A program made the position numbers and the translations under genes. The notes beneath the pieces were generated by a model. It made no database searches. It worked only from the letters and a program-made list of their open reading frames with translations, and had not been told where the DNA came from. A DNA stretch of 64,000 bases. Origin: Planctomycetota bacterium. GTDB taxonomy: Bacteria > Planctomycetota > Phycisphaerae > Phycisphaerales > SM1A02. Below, one piece after another: positions 1 through 7,951 of the stretch; the stretch's first letter is position 1; every line of letters begins with the position of its first letter. The stretch is taken from positions 1 through 64,000 of the forward strand of contig JAQBZO010000001.1 of NCBI GenBank assembly GCA_027622195.1, given 5' to 3'.

Positions 1-165
1 ATTTTCACCGCCTTCCCTCGTTGCACGAAGCAACGGGCATCGACTCACAAGCGAGCCGATCCAACCAACACAAGGGAGCATAACAGCCGTGGTTTGCCAG
101 TCCCTTCAATGCGGGGTAGTCTCGTTGGATTCACAGGTCGCCCCGCGATTCGTCAGGAGTTCACC

Positions 166-2313
166 GTGCCCACCACTCGATTTTTTCTACCCATTTTTGT
201 CGCTCTGACCCTCACCCTCTTTGGCAATGCGTGGGCGGTGCCGCAGGCGTCCGATGTTCCTCCAGCGGCGACCCCTGAAGCGTCCAAAAACCTTGAGATG
301 GGGATCCACTACATCTTGGTGGCGAAGGGACAACTTGCTGCGACGAATCTCCAAGCGCTCCTCGATGCGGTGACCGATGACGCGGTGCTCGCCGAACTCG
401 TCACCGAGCGCGGAATGGATGATCGACTCGAAGATGCGATTCGACGAGGACGGCTCTTGCCAGAAGTCGGCGAGATCATCATGTTGCTCGACGCGCGCGT
501 CGATGCAGGCCGATTGCTTCTCGCTCGCGACGACGCGCGCATCGAAAGAAGTGTCACCAATCTCATCGGATCAGGTCGTCAGCAAGTCCTCGCGCAGGAG
601 CGATTGATCGCTGCCGGCGAGTATGCAGTGCCTCGACTTCTCCGCGCAGCTCTTGATCAATCGAACACCCGTCTCTCGATCGCTGCTCGAGCGATGATTG
701 TCAAGGAGTCTCGAATGGCTGTGGCTCCGCTGTGCGCGGCACTCTCTGGATCCGATGTCGATTCGAAAAAGGAAATCGCGCAACTGCTCGGAGACATCGG
801 TTGGCCCGCCGCCGAGCCATACCTGTTGCAGGTCGCTGGCAATACCGAGTTCCCTGACGATGTTCGCGCCGCTGCTTCGCGAAGCTATTCGCTCTGTGGT
901 GGAGGCGTCGGCTCGGTGAGTGAGCAATTCACTCAACTCGCGCGCAACTATTTCGAATCGTTGCCAAGCGTCGTGCCTTATCTCAACGATGAGTTCAACA
1001 CGATGTGGTCCTACGATGCATCGTCAGGACTCGTCGCTGACTCAGTTCCAACCGATATTTTTGGATCGATGATGGCGATGCAACTGTCCGCCGAAGCGCT
1101 GCGTGTCGATCCCTCGAACCAAGCCGCCTTGGTGACCTTTGTCGCCTCAGACCTCCGACGCGAGAACCGCACTCCAGATGGATATCAAGCGGCCGAACGC
1201 GCCTACAACGCCGCATTCTTCGCTCGATTGGCCGGTGTGGACATCGCCTCTGGAGTCTTGACATTGGCGCTCAAGTCGGGCGACACTGCTTTGGCACTCG
1301 ATGCGATCGAAGCACTCGGACAAGTCGGCGGAGCAGCCACGATTGTCTCAGGGGAAGGATCTCCTCTCTCGAAGGCACTGATCTCATCCGATCGGCGCGT
1401 TCAATTTGAAGCAGCATTGACACTTGCCGCGGCATCGCCACGAATGGCATTTCGCAACTCGAGCCTCGTCGTACCGCGCATTGCATCGATGCTCGAGACG
1501 TCATCGAATCCCATCGGAGCCATTGTCGCGCGCGACGAAGATGCGCAGGCGATTGCCAGCGATCTCTCTGCTGGTGGATTCGAACCCGGCGCATTCGCCC
1601 CATCGTTCTCACAGTTTGCCGCGGATCTTGGCGCTCTCGGCGCAACAGTTGACTTCGTCGTGATTCACGGAAACCGCGCATTCATCGAACGCGAACTGTC
1701 AGACATTCGTTCGTCCGCTGCATTCGGTGCCGTGCCTGTGTTACTTGTCACCGGAGCAGCCGATCTTGCCGCGGTCGATATGGCAGCGGGAGACGACTTC
1801 CGCACCTCGGTCACCGCTGCTGGCGGTGGGACTGAAACACTTCAAGTGGCGTTGAGCGCACTTCTCGCCCGTGCCGCTGGTGGAGCCATGAGTGCCGATG
1901 AAGCACGGCTTTACCGCGCTCGTGCACTGGGTGCGCTTTGGGACATCGCAACGCGTGGTGATGGTCCATTCCAACTTCTCGATGCTCGTCGCGACTTGGT
2001 TGCTGCGGTGCGCGGAGCCGATGAAGCGCTCGCCATCGAGGCGGCAGGAGTCCTTGCTATGGTGCTTGATTCATCCGCACAAACGGTCCTCTTCGATCAA
2101 GCGATCGCTCGTTCGGGAGAAGCGCGCATCGCATTCCTCTACGCGGTCGCCACGAGCGCGCGATCCATGGGGAATTTCCTCGATGCCAAGCGGGTGGCAT
2201 CCCTCTTGAGCCTCGTCGAGACCAGCACCGGTGCAGAAGCGGATGCTGCGGGCGCTGCATTTGGTGCCGCCAATCTTCCGAGCACTGAAGCAGTCGAGAT
2301 CATTACGAAGTGA
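166..2313 (+). CDS. Exported HEAT-type repeat protein with an embedded receiver-like domain
   Basis: About 715 residues. I chose the GTG at 166 because AGGAG lies at 155-159 with 6-nt spacing and the product then opens with a clean signal peptide (hydrophobic core ending FGNAWA, residues 1-24). A longer reading from 94 or 109 would bury that signal. The body is Ala/Leu-rich paired helices of HEAT/armadillo type, suggesting a protein-binding scaffold in the periplasm or cell surface. Residues about 450-565 follow the alternating beta/alpha layout of a two-component receiver domain, but the position where the phospho-acceptor Asp is expected reads VVIHG. No enzymatic motif is visible, and the function is unknown. 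It stands alone upstream of tRNA-Thr. Confidence 0.75.
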   Translation: MPTTRFFLPIFVALTLTLFGNAWAVPQASDVPPAATPEASKNLEMGIHYILVAKGQLAATNLQALLDAVTDDAVLAELVTERGMDDRLEDAIRRGRLLPEVGEIIMLLDARVDAGRLLLARDDARIERSVTNLIGSGRQQVLAQERLIAAGEYAVPRLLRAALDQSNTRLSIAARAMIVKESRMAVAPLCAALSGSDVDSKKEIAQLLGDIGWPAAEPYLLQVAGNTEFPDDVRAAASRSYSLCGGGVGSVSEQFTQLARNYFESLPSVVPYLNDEFNTMWSYDASSGLVADSVPTDIFGSMMAMQLSAEALRVDPSNQAALVTFVASDLRRENRTPDGYQAAERAYNAAFFARLAGVDIASGVLTLALKSGDTALALDAIEALGQVGGAATIVSGEGSPLSKALISSDRRVQFEAALTLAAASPRMAFRNSSLVVPRIASMLETSSNPIGAIVARDEDAQAIASDLSAGGFEPGAFAPSFSQFAADLGALGATVDFVVIHGNRAFIERELSDIRSSAAFGAVPVLLVTGAADLAAVDMAAGDDFRTSVTAAGGGTETLQVALSALLARAAGGAMSADEARLYRARALGALWDIATRGDGPFQLLDARRDLVAAVRGADEALAIEAAGVLAMVLDSSAQTVLFDQAIARSGEARIAFLYAVATSARSMGNFLDAKRVASLLSLVETSTGAEADAAGAAFGAANLPSTEAVEIITK

Positions 2314-2367
2314 CGGCGAACGAGCGTTGCCGTACACTGATCGACTTGGGTGAATGACCCGTTTTGC

Positions 2368-2440
2368 GCCGCCTTAGCTCAGTTGGTAGAGCGGAGCTTT
2401 CGTAAAGCTCAGGTCACGGGTTCGAGTCCCGTAGGTGGCT
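2368..2440 (+). tRNA. tRNA-Thr (anticodon CGT)
   Basis: A 73-nt cloverleaf. The acceptor GCCGCCT (2368-2374) pairs with AGGTGGC (2433-2439) with one G-T wobble; the D stem is GCTC/GAGC. The anticodon stem GAGCT/AGCTC encloses loop TTCGTAA, putting the anticodon CGT at 2401-2403. The T arm is ACGGG-TTCGAGT-CCCGT. The discriminator is T, and no CCA is encoded. It reads ACG threonine codons. No other RNA gene is nearby. Confidence 0.96.
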
Positions 2441-2504
2441 TTCAGCTCTATAAAAAAAGGGGGTTGGCGGTGAGAACGCGCCCGAAACAGGGCTGATTCC
2501 GACC

Positions 2505-3428
2505 GTGAAGTCCGACTTTTGTGTTGTCGGGTTGATCGCTCCGATGGCTCACGCTCAGTGCGTCACCGACCTCAACGGAGACGGTTCGCGTGACGGGGTC
2601 GACTTGTCCCTCATGCTGTCGAATTGGGGAACCGCTGCGGGCGACTGCAATGGCGACGGCAATACGGATGGTGCTGACCTTGCTCTGCTTCTTGTGGGAT
2701 GGAGACCCTGCCCAGGTCCCTCATGGGGAACAGTCCTCGAGCAACTGCCAGATCCAGCCGTGGTCACGGATACCGCCATTCGAGATCGAATCGTTCTGAC
2801 TGGACTGCCATGGCGAGTGCGCGACAACGCCACCAACATCGAGATGCTGCTCGTTCCACCGGGAACATTCTGGATGGGAGCGAGCCCAGAAGACACCGAG
2901 GACGAGGGGAATGAGTCTCCGCAACATCTCGTTCAACTGACTGGTGCGTTTTATCTTGGACGATATGAGGTGACGCAATCGCAGTACCAAGGGGCGATAG
3001 GTACGAATCCGAGTGCCTTTGTCGGGTTTGCCAATAGTCCGAATCGACCCGTTGAGAATGTCTCATGGGACATGGCTCAGGGATTCTGCGCGGCGACAGG
3101 AATGCGACTCGCCACCGAGGCCGAGTGGGAGTATGCGTGTCGAGCTGGAACGACGACGCCCCGCTACAACGCTCTCAACAGTATCGCGTGGTATTGGGCG
3201 ACATCGTATTCGTCGGGACAACACGCCACCCATGTCGTTGGTGGAATGATTCCCAACGCTCTTGGTTTGTTTGACATGATCGGCAATGTTTGGGAGTGGA
3301 CCGCAGACTGGGCGGGTGATTACTCTCCAGCATTCGTGACCGATCCAACGGGACCAGCCCACTGGAACCTACCGAATCATGCGCGGTGGAGCATGGCAAA
3401 GCGACTCTGTTGTCTGCCGCGCTTCTGA
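2505..3428 (+). CDS. FGE-sulfatase (SUMF1-like) domain protein with N-terminal dockerin-type repeats, C-terminus frameshifted
   Basis: As read it gives 307 residues. A GTG start opens a short signal-like segment ending AHAQC. Two EF-hand-like repeats follow (DLNGDGSRDGVDL and DCNGDGNTDGADL, residues about 25-62), as in GC-type dockerin-anchored planctomycete proteins. From residue about 100 the protein matches the formylglycine-generating-enzyme fold (PPGTFWMG, YEVTQSQY, RPVENVSW, RLATEAEWEYACR, GLFDMIGNVWEW). Near 3358-3360 the reading frame shifts, and the last residues as read (WNLPNHARWSM onward) are foreign to the family. The expected RGGAW...RVARTP tail continues in the other frame to 3495. 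The start is uncertain, with no good RBS. It could be a non-enzymatic surface protein, since many family members lack FGE activity. Confidence 0.75.
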   Translation: MKSDFCVVGLIAPMAHAQCVTDLNGDGSRDGVDLSLMLSNWGTAAGDCNGDGNTDGADLALLLVGWRPCPGPSWGTVLEQLPDPAVVTDTAIRDRIVLTGLPWRVRDNATNIEMLLVPPGTFWMGASPEDTEDEGNESPQHLVQLTGAFYLGRYEVTQSQYQGAIGTNPSAFVGFANSPNRPVENVSWDMAQGFCAATGMRLATEAEWEYACRAGTTTPRYNALNSIAWYWATSYSSGQHATHVVGGMIPNALGLFDMIGNVWEWTADWAGDYSPAFVTDPTGPAHWNLPNHARWSMAKRLCCLPRF

Positions 3429-3495
3429 ACGGGTTGGGGATTTCCCGAACAACTACCTCAACATCCATGGCATGCGCGTTGCACGAACGCCGTAA
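3361..3495 (+). pseudogene. Out-of-frame C-terminal tail of the FGE-sulfatase domain gene
   Basis: Reading ACT-GGA-ACC from 3361 gives TGTYRIMRGGAWQSDS, then a typical family ending (GMRVARTP) and a TAA at 3493-3495. This is the conserved C-terminus of the FGE fold and joins smoothly to DPTGPA of the upstream frame if one C of the CCC at 3358-3360 is removed. The gene is either broken by a +1 insertion or carries a sequencing error there. If repaired, the protein would span 2505-3495. Confidence 0.75.
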
Positions 3496-3501
3496 CTGTT
3501 T

Positions 3502-4668
3502 TTACCCACGAGCCGCGCATTGCGTCAGCAGAATCTCGAGTGTGTTGCACACGATGTCGACTTCTTCGATCGAGAGGTCATTCGACATCGGAAGGGTAAT
3601 CATTCTGTGCGAGATGCTCTCGGCGACGGGGCAGTTCGGCGGCGATCCACCGTACAACTCGCAGACATGAGGAAGCAAATGCGCCGCTGGGTATTGATTG
3701 CCCGCGCCGATGTCATGTCTGTGGAGTCCGTTGAGAAGTGCGTCGCGGTCTTCGGCGCTGAAGTTGTCTGAGAGTCGAATCGGGAAGAGGTGCCACGCTG
3801 GGTGGGATTCATCCGTTCTCGCCGGGAGCCACAAGTCAGGATGTCCGCCAAGTCGACGGAAGTATTGCGTTGCCGCCCGTTCGCGCCGTTCGAGGAATCC
3901 GTCGAGTCGCAACATCTGCGAGGCTCCCATCGCGGCGAGTGGTTCCGCGAGCCTTGCGTCGTATCCGAATTGTCCGATTCTCATGATCATGCCAAGATCA
4001 GGAGATTGATCAGGGTAACTCTGTCGATCCGTTCGTCCTTGAAAGCGAAGAGTCCGACAGGCATGCGCGAGACGATCATCGTGGGTGACGATCGCACCTC
4101 CTTCGCCAACCGATACGCAGCGGTACGGACCAAACCCAACGATCGCCATTCGTCCAAACCGTCCTGCGCGCTCGTTTCCGAGTCGAGCGCCGAGCGATTC
4201 GGTGGAGTTCTCAATCACGGGGATCTCGAGACTTGCAGCGACTTGCGCCACCGCATCCATTCCGATGAGCGAGCCGAAAGGAGAGTAGGCGATGATCGCC
4301 TTGGTCTTCTCGGTCGCGCACCGTTTCACTTCCTTCGCATTCATGCACAGCGTGTTGGAATCGACATCGGCAAAGAGCGGACGCGCACCCACCGCGATGG
4401 TGGCATTCACATTCGCTGCGTATCCGAAGGCGGGAACGATCACCTCATCGCCTGCGCCCACGCCAAGCGCGCGCAGCGCAATCTCGAGAGCCGTTGCGCT
4501 ACTCGATACGGCGACCGTCCAAGGTCGTTGGACCGCGATCGAAATGCGGTGTTCAAAGAGCTCATTTGCGGGACCGAGAGTCAGCCGTCCGCTGCGAGCA
4601 GCGCGCGACATGGCTTCGATATCCGAATCATCGATGGTGGGACGACCGAGTGGAATCAGGGATGGCAT
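3502..4668 (-). CDS. DegT/DnrJ/EryC1/StrS-fold protein lacking the PLP lysine
   Basis: 388 residues from the ATG at 4668 (MPSLIPLGRP), the usual family N-terminus; a longer reading to 4791 would overlap the upstream gene. The fold of sugar aminotransferases is clear: SSSATALEIALRALGVGAGDEVIVP split over residues about 60-85, then VGEGGAIVT, and the C-terminal HLFPIRL region. Two hallmark positions differ. The Schiff-base lysine site reads GPYRCVSVGEGG (Arg183, codon 4120-4122), and the EDxA aspartate that binds the PLP ring nitrogen is Asn154 (IENSTES). The family includes the dehydratase ColD, where the Lys is His, so non-aminotransferase chemistry or a non-catalytic role is possible. It is last in a leftward cluster, 19 bp after the HEAT-like gene. 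Confidence 0.85.
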   Translation of the reverse strand: MPSLIPLGRPTIDDSDIEAMSRAARSGRLTLGPANELFEHRISIAVQRPWTVAVSSSATALEIALRALGVGAGDEVIVPAFGYAANVNATIAVGARPLFADVDSNTLCMNAKEVKRCATEKTKAIIAYSPFGSLIGMDAVAQVAASLEIPVIENSTESLGARLGNERAGRFGRMAIVGFGPYRCVSVGEGGAIVTHDDRLAHACRTLRFQGRTDRQSYPDQSPDLGMIMRIGQFGYDARLAEPLAAMGASQMLRLDGFLERRERAATQYFRRLGGHPDLWLPARTDESHPAWHLFPIRLSDNFSAEDRDALLNGLHRHDIGAGNQYPAAHLLPHVCELYGGSPPNCPVAESISHRMITLPMSNDLSIEEVDIVCNTLEILLTQCAARG

Positions 4669-4687
4669 GATGGTCGCTCGCGCGAAA

Positions 4688-6187
4688 TTACGGATTGCTC
4701 GGAGTGGGACGCACCAATGCAGCGAGCACCTCGTCAATGCGACCTTGTCGTCGCGCGACAATCCAAGCGGCTTGAACTTGCAAAACAGCATCGAGATCAG
4801 CGCCTCCTGCGGCGGCGCGTACGAGGGAGGTCATGTCGATCTCACTCATCGGAAGTTCAGCACTCGCCATCGCCATGAGTGCGAGTGCGTCGGCACGGCG
4901 CGAGAGCGATCCACGCATGGCTGCGGCCGCTTCTGCTGCATCTTTGCTGCCCGCGCGAAGCAGTGCGAAGGCGCAGGACTCTTGAAATCGATCGTCTGAC
5001 CCTGCGGCCATCGCACTCACAATCGCGGGGTTCGCGCGAGCGAGCATGATCGCGGCGCTGACCGCTGCAGAGCGAAGGGCAGGGGCGACGGACGGCGCGC
5101 GTCCAGATTCAAGCATGGTGCGCCAGATGACTTCGGAGTCGGATGCAGTCATCCGATTCGCCATCACGATGGCCGCCTCGGTGGACTGAACATGACCAGT
5201 CGTCATCAACGCTGCGACAAACTGCGCGCGCTCCAATTCAGTGTCACGCTTCTCGAGCGCTTGTCCCATCGCCACGAGGAGGTCATCTTCGGCACCCAAC
5301 AGCGATGACACGCCTTCTGATCCTGCGAGTGGACCCTCTGCGAGCAGGACGAGGGCATCCTTCAATCGATCTCTCCGCGCGCTATGCCGAGCGATCATCG
5401 CCTTCCATGTATCGAGTGCCTTGGGATCCTTGAGCGCAAAAAGTGCGGCGGACACAATGCGTTCGGTGGGAGGATCCACGCCGAGTGACAGCGAAAGGGG
5501 CATGAGCCGCGGCGCAATCAGCGGCAGTTTGTATGCCACGGCGGCCTGCGCTGTCTCGGCGATCAATTGCTGGCGCGCTGGTTTTTCAAGTGTTTCCAGC
5601 CGAGCCGTAAACTTCGCCCACCCCGATGCATCGCCCTGAACGAACATCAAGACTGCGGCAAGTGCATCGACTGCAGAGTTTTCATCTCCCAGTTTTCCTT
5701 TGACAAATGCGCTGTCAATGGACTTGGAATCAGCCTGCTGTGCCACCGCCATGAGCACGAGTCGATCGAGATCAGGAACACCTTCCCACTTGAGGCACTC
5801 GGCCGCCACCGCAGGAGTGACGAGTCCAAGTCCAAGGGCAGACTGAAGCGCTTGAATGCGATCATCATTCGATGGAAGCGCCGCAAGCAGGAATGGATCC
5901 ACAGCAGGTGGAGTGTTTGCTTCCGCAGCACCGAGCACTCCATCGATGCGAGATGCCCAATCCGATGATTGCACGAGCGAGAGAAAGAGTGGCGTCAGTG
6001 TTGGATCGCCGAGCGCGCGAAGCGACATGAGATTCGCGTGATGGTGTCCATCCGTTGCAGGAGACAATCCAAGTCGCAACACTTCAACGACATCTTCGAA
6101 CGTGGCTTGTGTCTGCGGATGAGGAGCAGCGAATCCACGCGCTGTGGTCAGCATCAAGAGAGACAAGCACAGGGTGAAAATGCGCAC
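4688..6187 (-). CDS. Exported HEAT-like alpha-helical repeat protein
   Basis: 499 residues. The N-terminus is a typical Sec signal (MRIFTLCLSLLMLTTARGFA, cleavage near residue 20). The remainder is Ala/Leu-rich repeated helices (for example MSLRALGDPTLTPLFLSLV, and AAIMLARANPAIVSAMAAG) characteristic of HEAT or TPR-type solenoids. I recognise no catalytic motif. It starts 9 bp after the stop of the dnaA gene and ends 19 bp before the DegT-fold gene, so the three are probably co-transcribed leftward. It is similar in style but not obviously in sequence to the HEAT protein at 166-2313. The function is unknown; a periplasmic scaffold is plausible. Confidence 0.75.
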   Translation of the reverse strand: MRIFTLCLSLLMLTTARGFAAPHPQTQATFEDVVEVLRLGLSPATDGHHHANLMSLRALGDPTLTPLFLSLVQSSDWASRIDGVLGAAEANTPPAVDPFLLAALPSNDDRIQALQSALGLGLVTPAVAAECLKWEGVPDLDRLVLMAVAQQADSKSIDSAFVKGKLGDENSAVDALAAVLMFVQGDASGWAKFTARLETLEKPARQQLIAETAQAAVAYKLPLIAPRLMPLSLSLGVDPPTERIVSAALFALKDPKALDTWKAMIARHSARRDRLKDALVLLAEGPLAGSEGVSSLLGAEDDLLVAMGQALEKRDTELERAQFVAALMTTGHVQSTEAAIVMANRMTASDSEVIWRTMLESGRAPSVAPALRSAAVSAAIMLARANPAIVSAMAAGSDDRFQESCAFALLRAGSKDAAEAAAAMRGSLSRRADALALMAMASAELPMSEIDMTSLVRAAAGGADLDAVLQVQAAWIVARRQGRIDEVLAALVRPTPSNP

Positions 6188-6196
6188 ACGACTACT

Positions 6197-7690
6197 TTAC
6201 CCCACCCGCGACTTCGGACGAGGGGAAACCGTCGGTCGAGTGAGCGCGATTCGCATCTGGTCAAGAACAACCCGCGCGTCGCGAAGTCCATCCGAACAGG
6301 CGACCGATCCCCGCGAGTCACACCTTGAACGCATCCGCCTTGCCGCTTGAAGGACCGTCGAGTGAGCGGTTCTCCCCATACCTCGGGCAATTTCGGGCAA
6401 GGAGAGCTGGGTGAGTTCGCGCGCAAGCATCGCCACGACTCCGCGCGTGTCGACGACATCCCGGCGACGGCTCGATCCGCGTACATCCAGCGGAGTCACC
6501 CCAAACGCATCGCATGCGGTATGGATGATCGAATCAATGTCGATGCGGACAGGGCCGAGTCGTGAGGATCCTCCGAGCGCAGCCTCGGCGGCGATGACGA
6601 GGTCAATGTGTGGGTCCAAACTGCGCATCGCCAAGAGTTGCGAGACCGCGCCGGTGATTTCACGCGCGCCTCCGAGGCATCGATCCGCGACCAAGTCGAC
6701 GGCGGTGGGAGGCAGCACGAGCGCTCTCGATCCAGCGAATCGAATCGCGAGCTTCCGTCGCAGTTCAAAGTCGGCTGATCCCACTTCGACCACCACCCCC
6801 GCGATGAATCGATTCGTGAGCGGTGGAGAGAATCGATTCTGTGAGGATGGATGTGCATCCGCGGCGACGACGACCTTGGCTCCCGCATGGAGCAATGCGT
6901 CGAGGGTGAACAAGAACTCGGACTGCGTCGCTGGCTTGTTGGCGAAGAACTGCACATCGTCGATGACGAGCAAATCGTTGTGACGCACACGCGTTCGGAA
7001 TCCATCCAGTCCGCCCATGCGCATGGCGGTGAGATATTCATTGGTGAATTTCTCAGCAGTCATCGAGCGCACACGCCCACCATCGCGTGCGCGGAGTCGT
7101 TCATGCACAATGGCTTGAAGCAGGTGGGACTTGCCAGTGCCGCAACCTCCGTACAAGAAAGTCATCGGTGGAGCGTTCGCATCGGACATCCCCACAGAAC
7201 GCGCAGCGTGAAGGGCGAGCGCATTCGACGGTGAAACTTCAAAATCTTCCAGACGCGTCGCAGGAGGGCGGGGGGTTCGCTTTGGAGATTTTACTTCAAC
7301 GCACGGATCCCGCGAATCAAGTGTGTTCGATGGATTCGTCGTTGCCGTGCCTTTCGAGAGAATCGATGCGCCGGCAAACAGCGCGGGCGATGCCACGATT
7401 TCAACTTCAATTGCACTGCCATCGACCGAGATTTCAGCGGCGCAGTCGCGAAGTTCATTCGCATAGTGGCGCGCAATCCAGTCCGCTACAAAACTGTTGC
7501 ACGCATCGACTCGAAGGTGGCCCTCAGTCAGTGTGCAGCGCACTCCATCGCGAAACCACATTTCGAACTTCCGCTCTCCGATTCGCTTGATCAGACCTTG
7601 CTCAAGACCTTCGGTGGATTTCAAACGCAGAGGCAGTACGGCAATGGATGAGGACACATTATTCTCCACAAAACAGCGGGCGCGAGACAT
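6197..7690 (-). CDS. dnaA: Chromosomal replication initiator protein DnaA
   Basis: 497 residues with the full DnaA layout: an N-terminal domain I-like segment (residues about 28-95), a variable linker, an AAA+ domain (P-loop GGCGTGKSHLLQAI near 181-194, Walker B LLVIDDVQFF near 238-247), and a C-terminal DNA-binding domain IV (ARELTQLSLPEIARGMG followed by AHSTVLQA). DnaA-ATP binds 9-mer boxes and opens the origin. Differences from the common consensus are GCGTGKS for the P-loop and HSTV for DHTTV in the box-recognition signature. The start may instead be a GTG at 7657-7659; the annotated ATG overlaps a DnaA-box-like 9-mer. A HEAT-like gene follows 9 bp downstream. No dnaN, recF or gyrB is adjacent. 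Confidence 0.93.
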   Translation of the reverse strand: MSRARCFVENNVSSSIAVLPLRLKSTEGLEQGLIKRIGERKFEMWFRDGVRCTLTEGHLRVDACNSFVADWIARHYANELRDCAAEISVDGSAIEVEIVASPALFAGASILSKGTATTNPSNTLDSRDPCVEVKSPKRTPRPPATRLEDFEVSPSNALALHAARSVGMSDANAPPMTFLYGGCGTGKSHLLQAIVHERLRARDGGRVRSMTAEKFTNEYLTAMRMGGLDGFRTRVRHNDLLVIDDVQFFANKPATQSEFLFTLDALLHAGAKVVVAADAHPSSQNRFSPPLTNRFIAGVVVEVGSADFELRRKLAIRFAGSRALVLPPTAVDLVADRCLGGAREITGAVSQLLAMRSLDPHIDLVIAAEAALGGSSRLGPVRIDIDSIIHTACDAFGVTPLDVRGSSRRRDVVDTRGVVAMLARELTQLSLPEIARGMGRTAHSTVLQAARRMRSRCDSRGSVACSDGLRDARVVLDQMRIALTRPTVSPRPKSRVG

Positions 7691-7951
7691 CCTGCGGGCG
7701 AACGACAGCCTTGCCGCACGATGCTCCTCCTGAACAACAATCGAAATGGAGTGGGCTCAACCCTGGCTGCGCAAGAAACGCAGGCTCATCCTTGAGCGGG
7801 GCAAACTGTATCGGATTCTTCGTCGTTGTCGAGAGCACTTGCGCGCATCGCGCTCGATCGTGTCGTAAGTCGAGTCACTAGAAACACCTGAGTTGGCACA
7901 CTTTCTCTTGGTTGGATGAATGTGGTGATCTGGGGAATTCTTGTGGACAAC
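7691..7951. other. Upstream region of dnaA, possible origin or autoregulatory region
   Basis: A 261-bp gap between the dnaA start and the stop of the acetyltransferase gene. DnaA-box-like 9-mers flank it: TTCTCCACA at 7662-7670 (+) and TTGTCCACA at 7942-7950 (-), each one mismatch from TTATCCACA. I see no AT-rich unwinding element or cluster of boxes, so an origin call is weak. Regulation of dnaA by its own product is an equally good reading. A short basic ORF lies inside (7746-7868). Confidence 0.3.
7746..7868 (+). CDS. Candidate 40-residue basic small protein
   Basis: ATG at 7746, TAA at 7866-7868. The product is very rich in Arg and Lys (LRKKRRLILERGK, YRILRRCREHLRASRS) and has the feel of a small nucleic-acid-binding protein. 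It does not match ribosomal protein L34 or RnpA, which often lie beside dnaA. No convincing Shine-Dalgarno precedes it. It occupies the otherwise empty gap upstream of dnaA, on the opposite strand. It may be spurious. Confidence 0.25.
   Translation: MEWAQPWLRKKRRLILERGKLYRILRRCREHLRASRSIVS

Noticed and set aside
19-35. Small hairpin CGTTGC-ACGAA-GCAACG at the window start
   Set aside because: Short stem with no T-run on either strand; could be the tail of an upstream gene not in the window.
2348-2364. GGGT-GAATG-ACCC hairpin followed by GTTTT between the HEAT gene and tRNA-Thr
   Set aside because: Only 4 bp of stem; too weak to call a terminator.
3790-4878. 362-codon open frame on the + strand over the DegT-fold and HEAT genes
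   Set aside because: Antisense to two well-supported genes; the product is Arg/Ser/His-rich without motifs, typical of a shadow frame in GC-rich codons.
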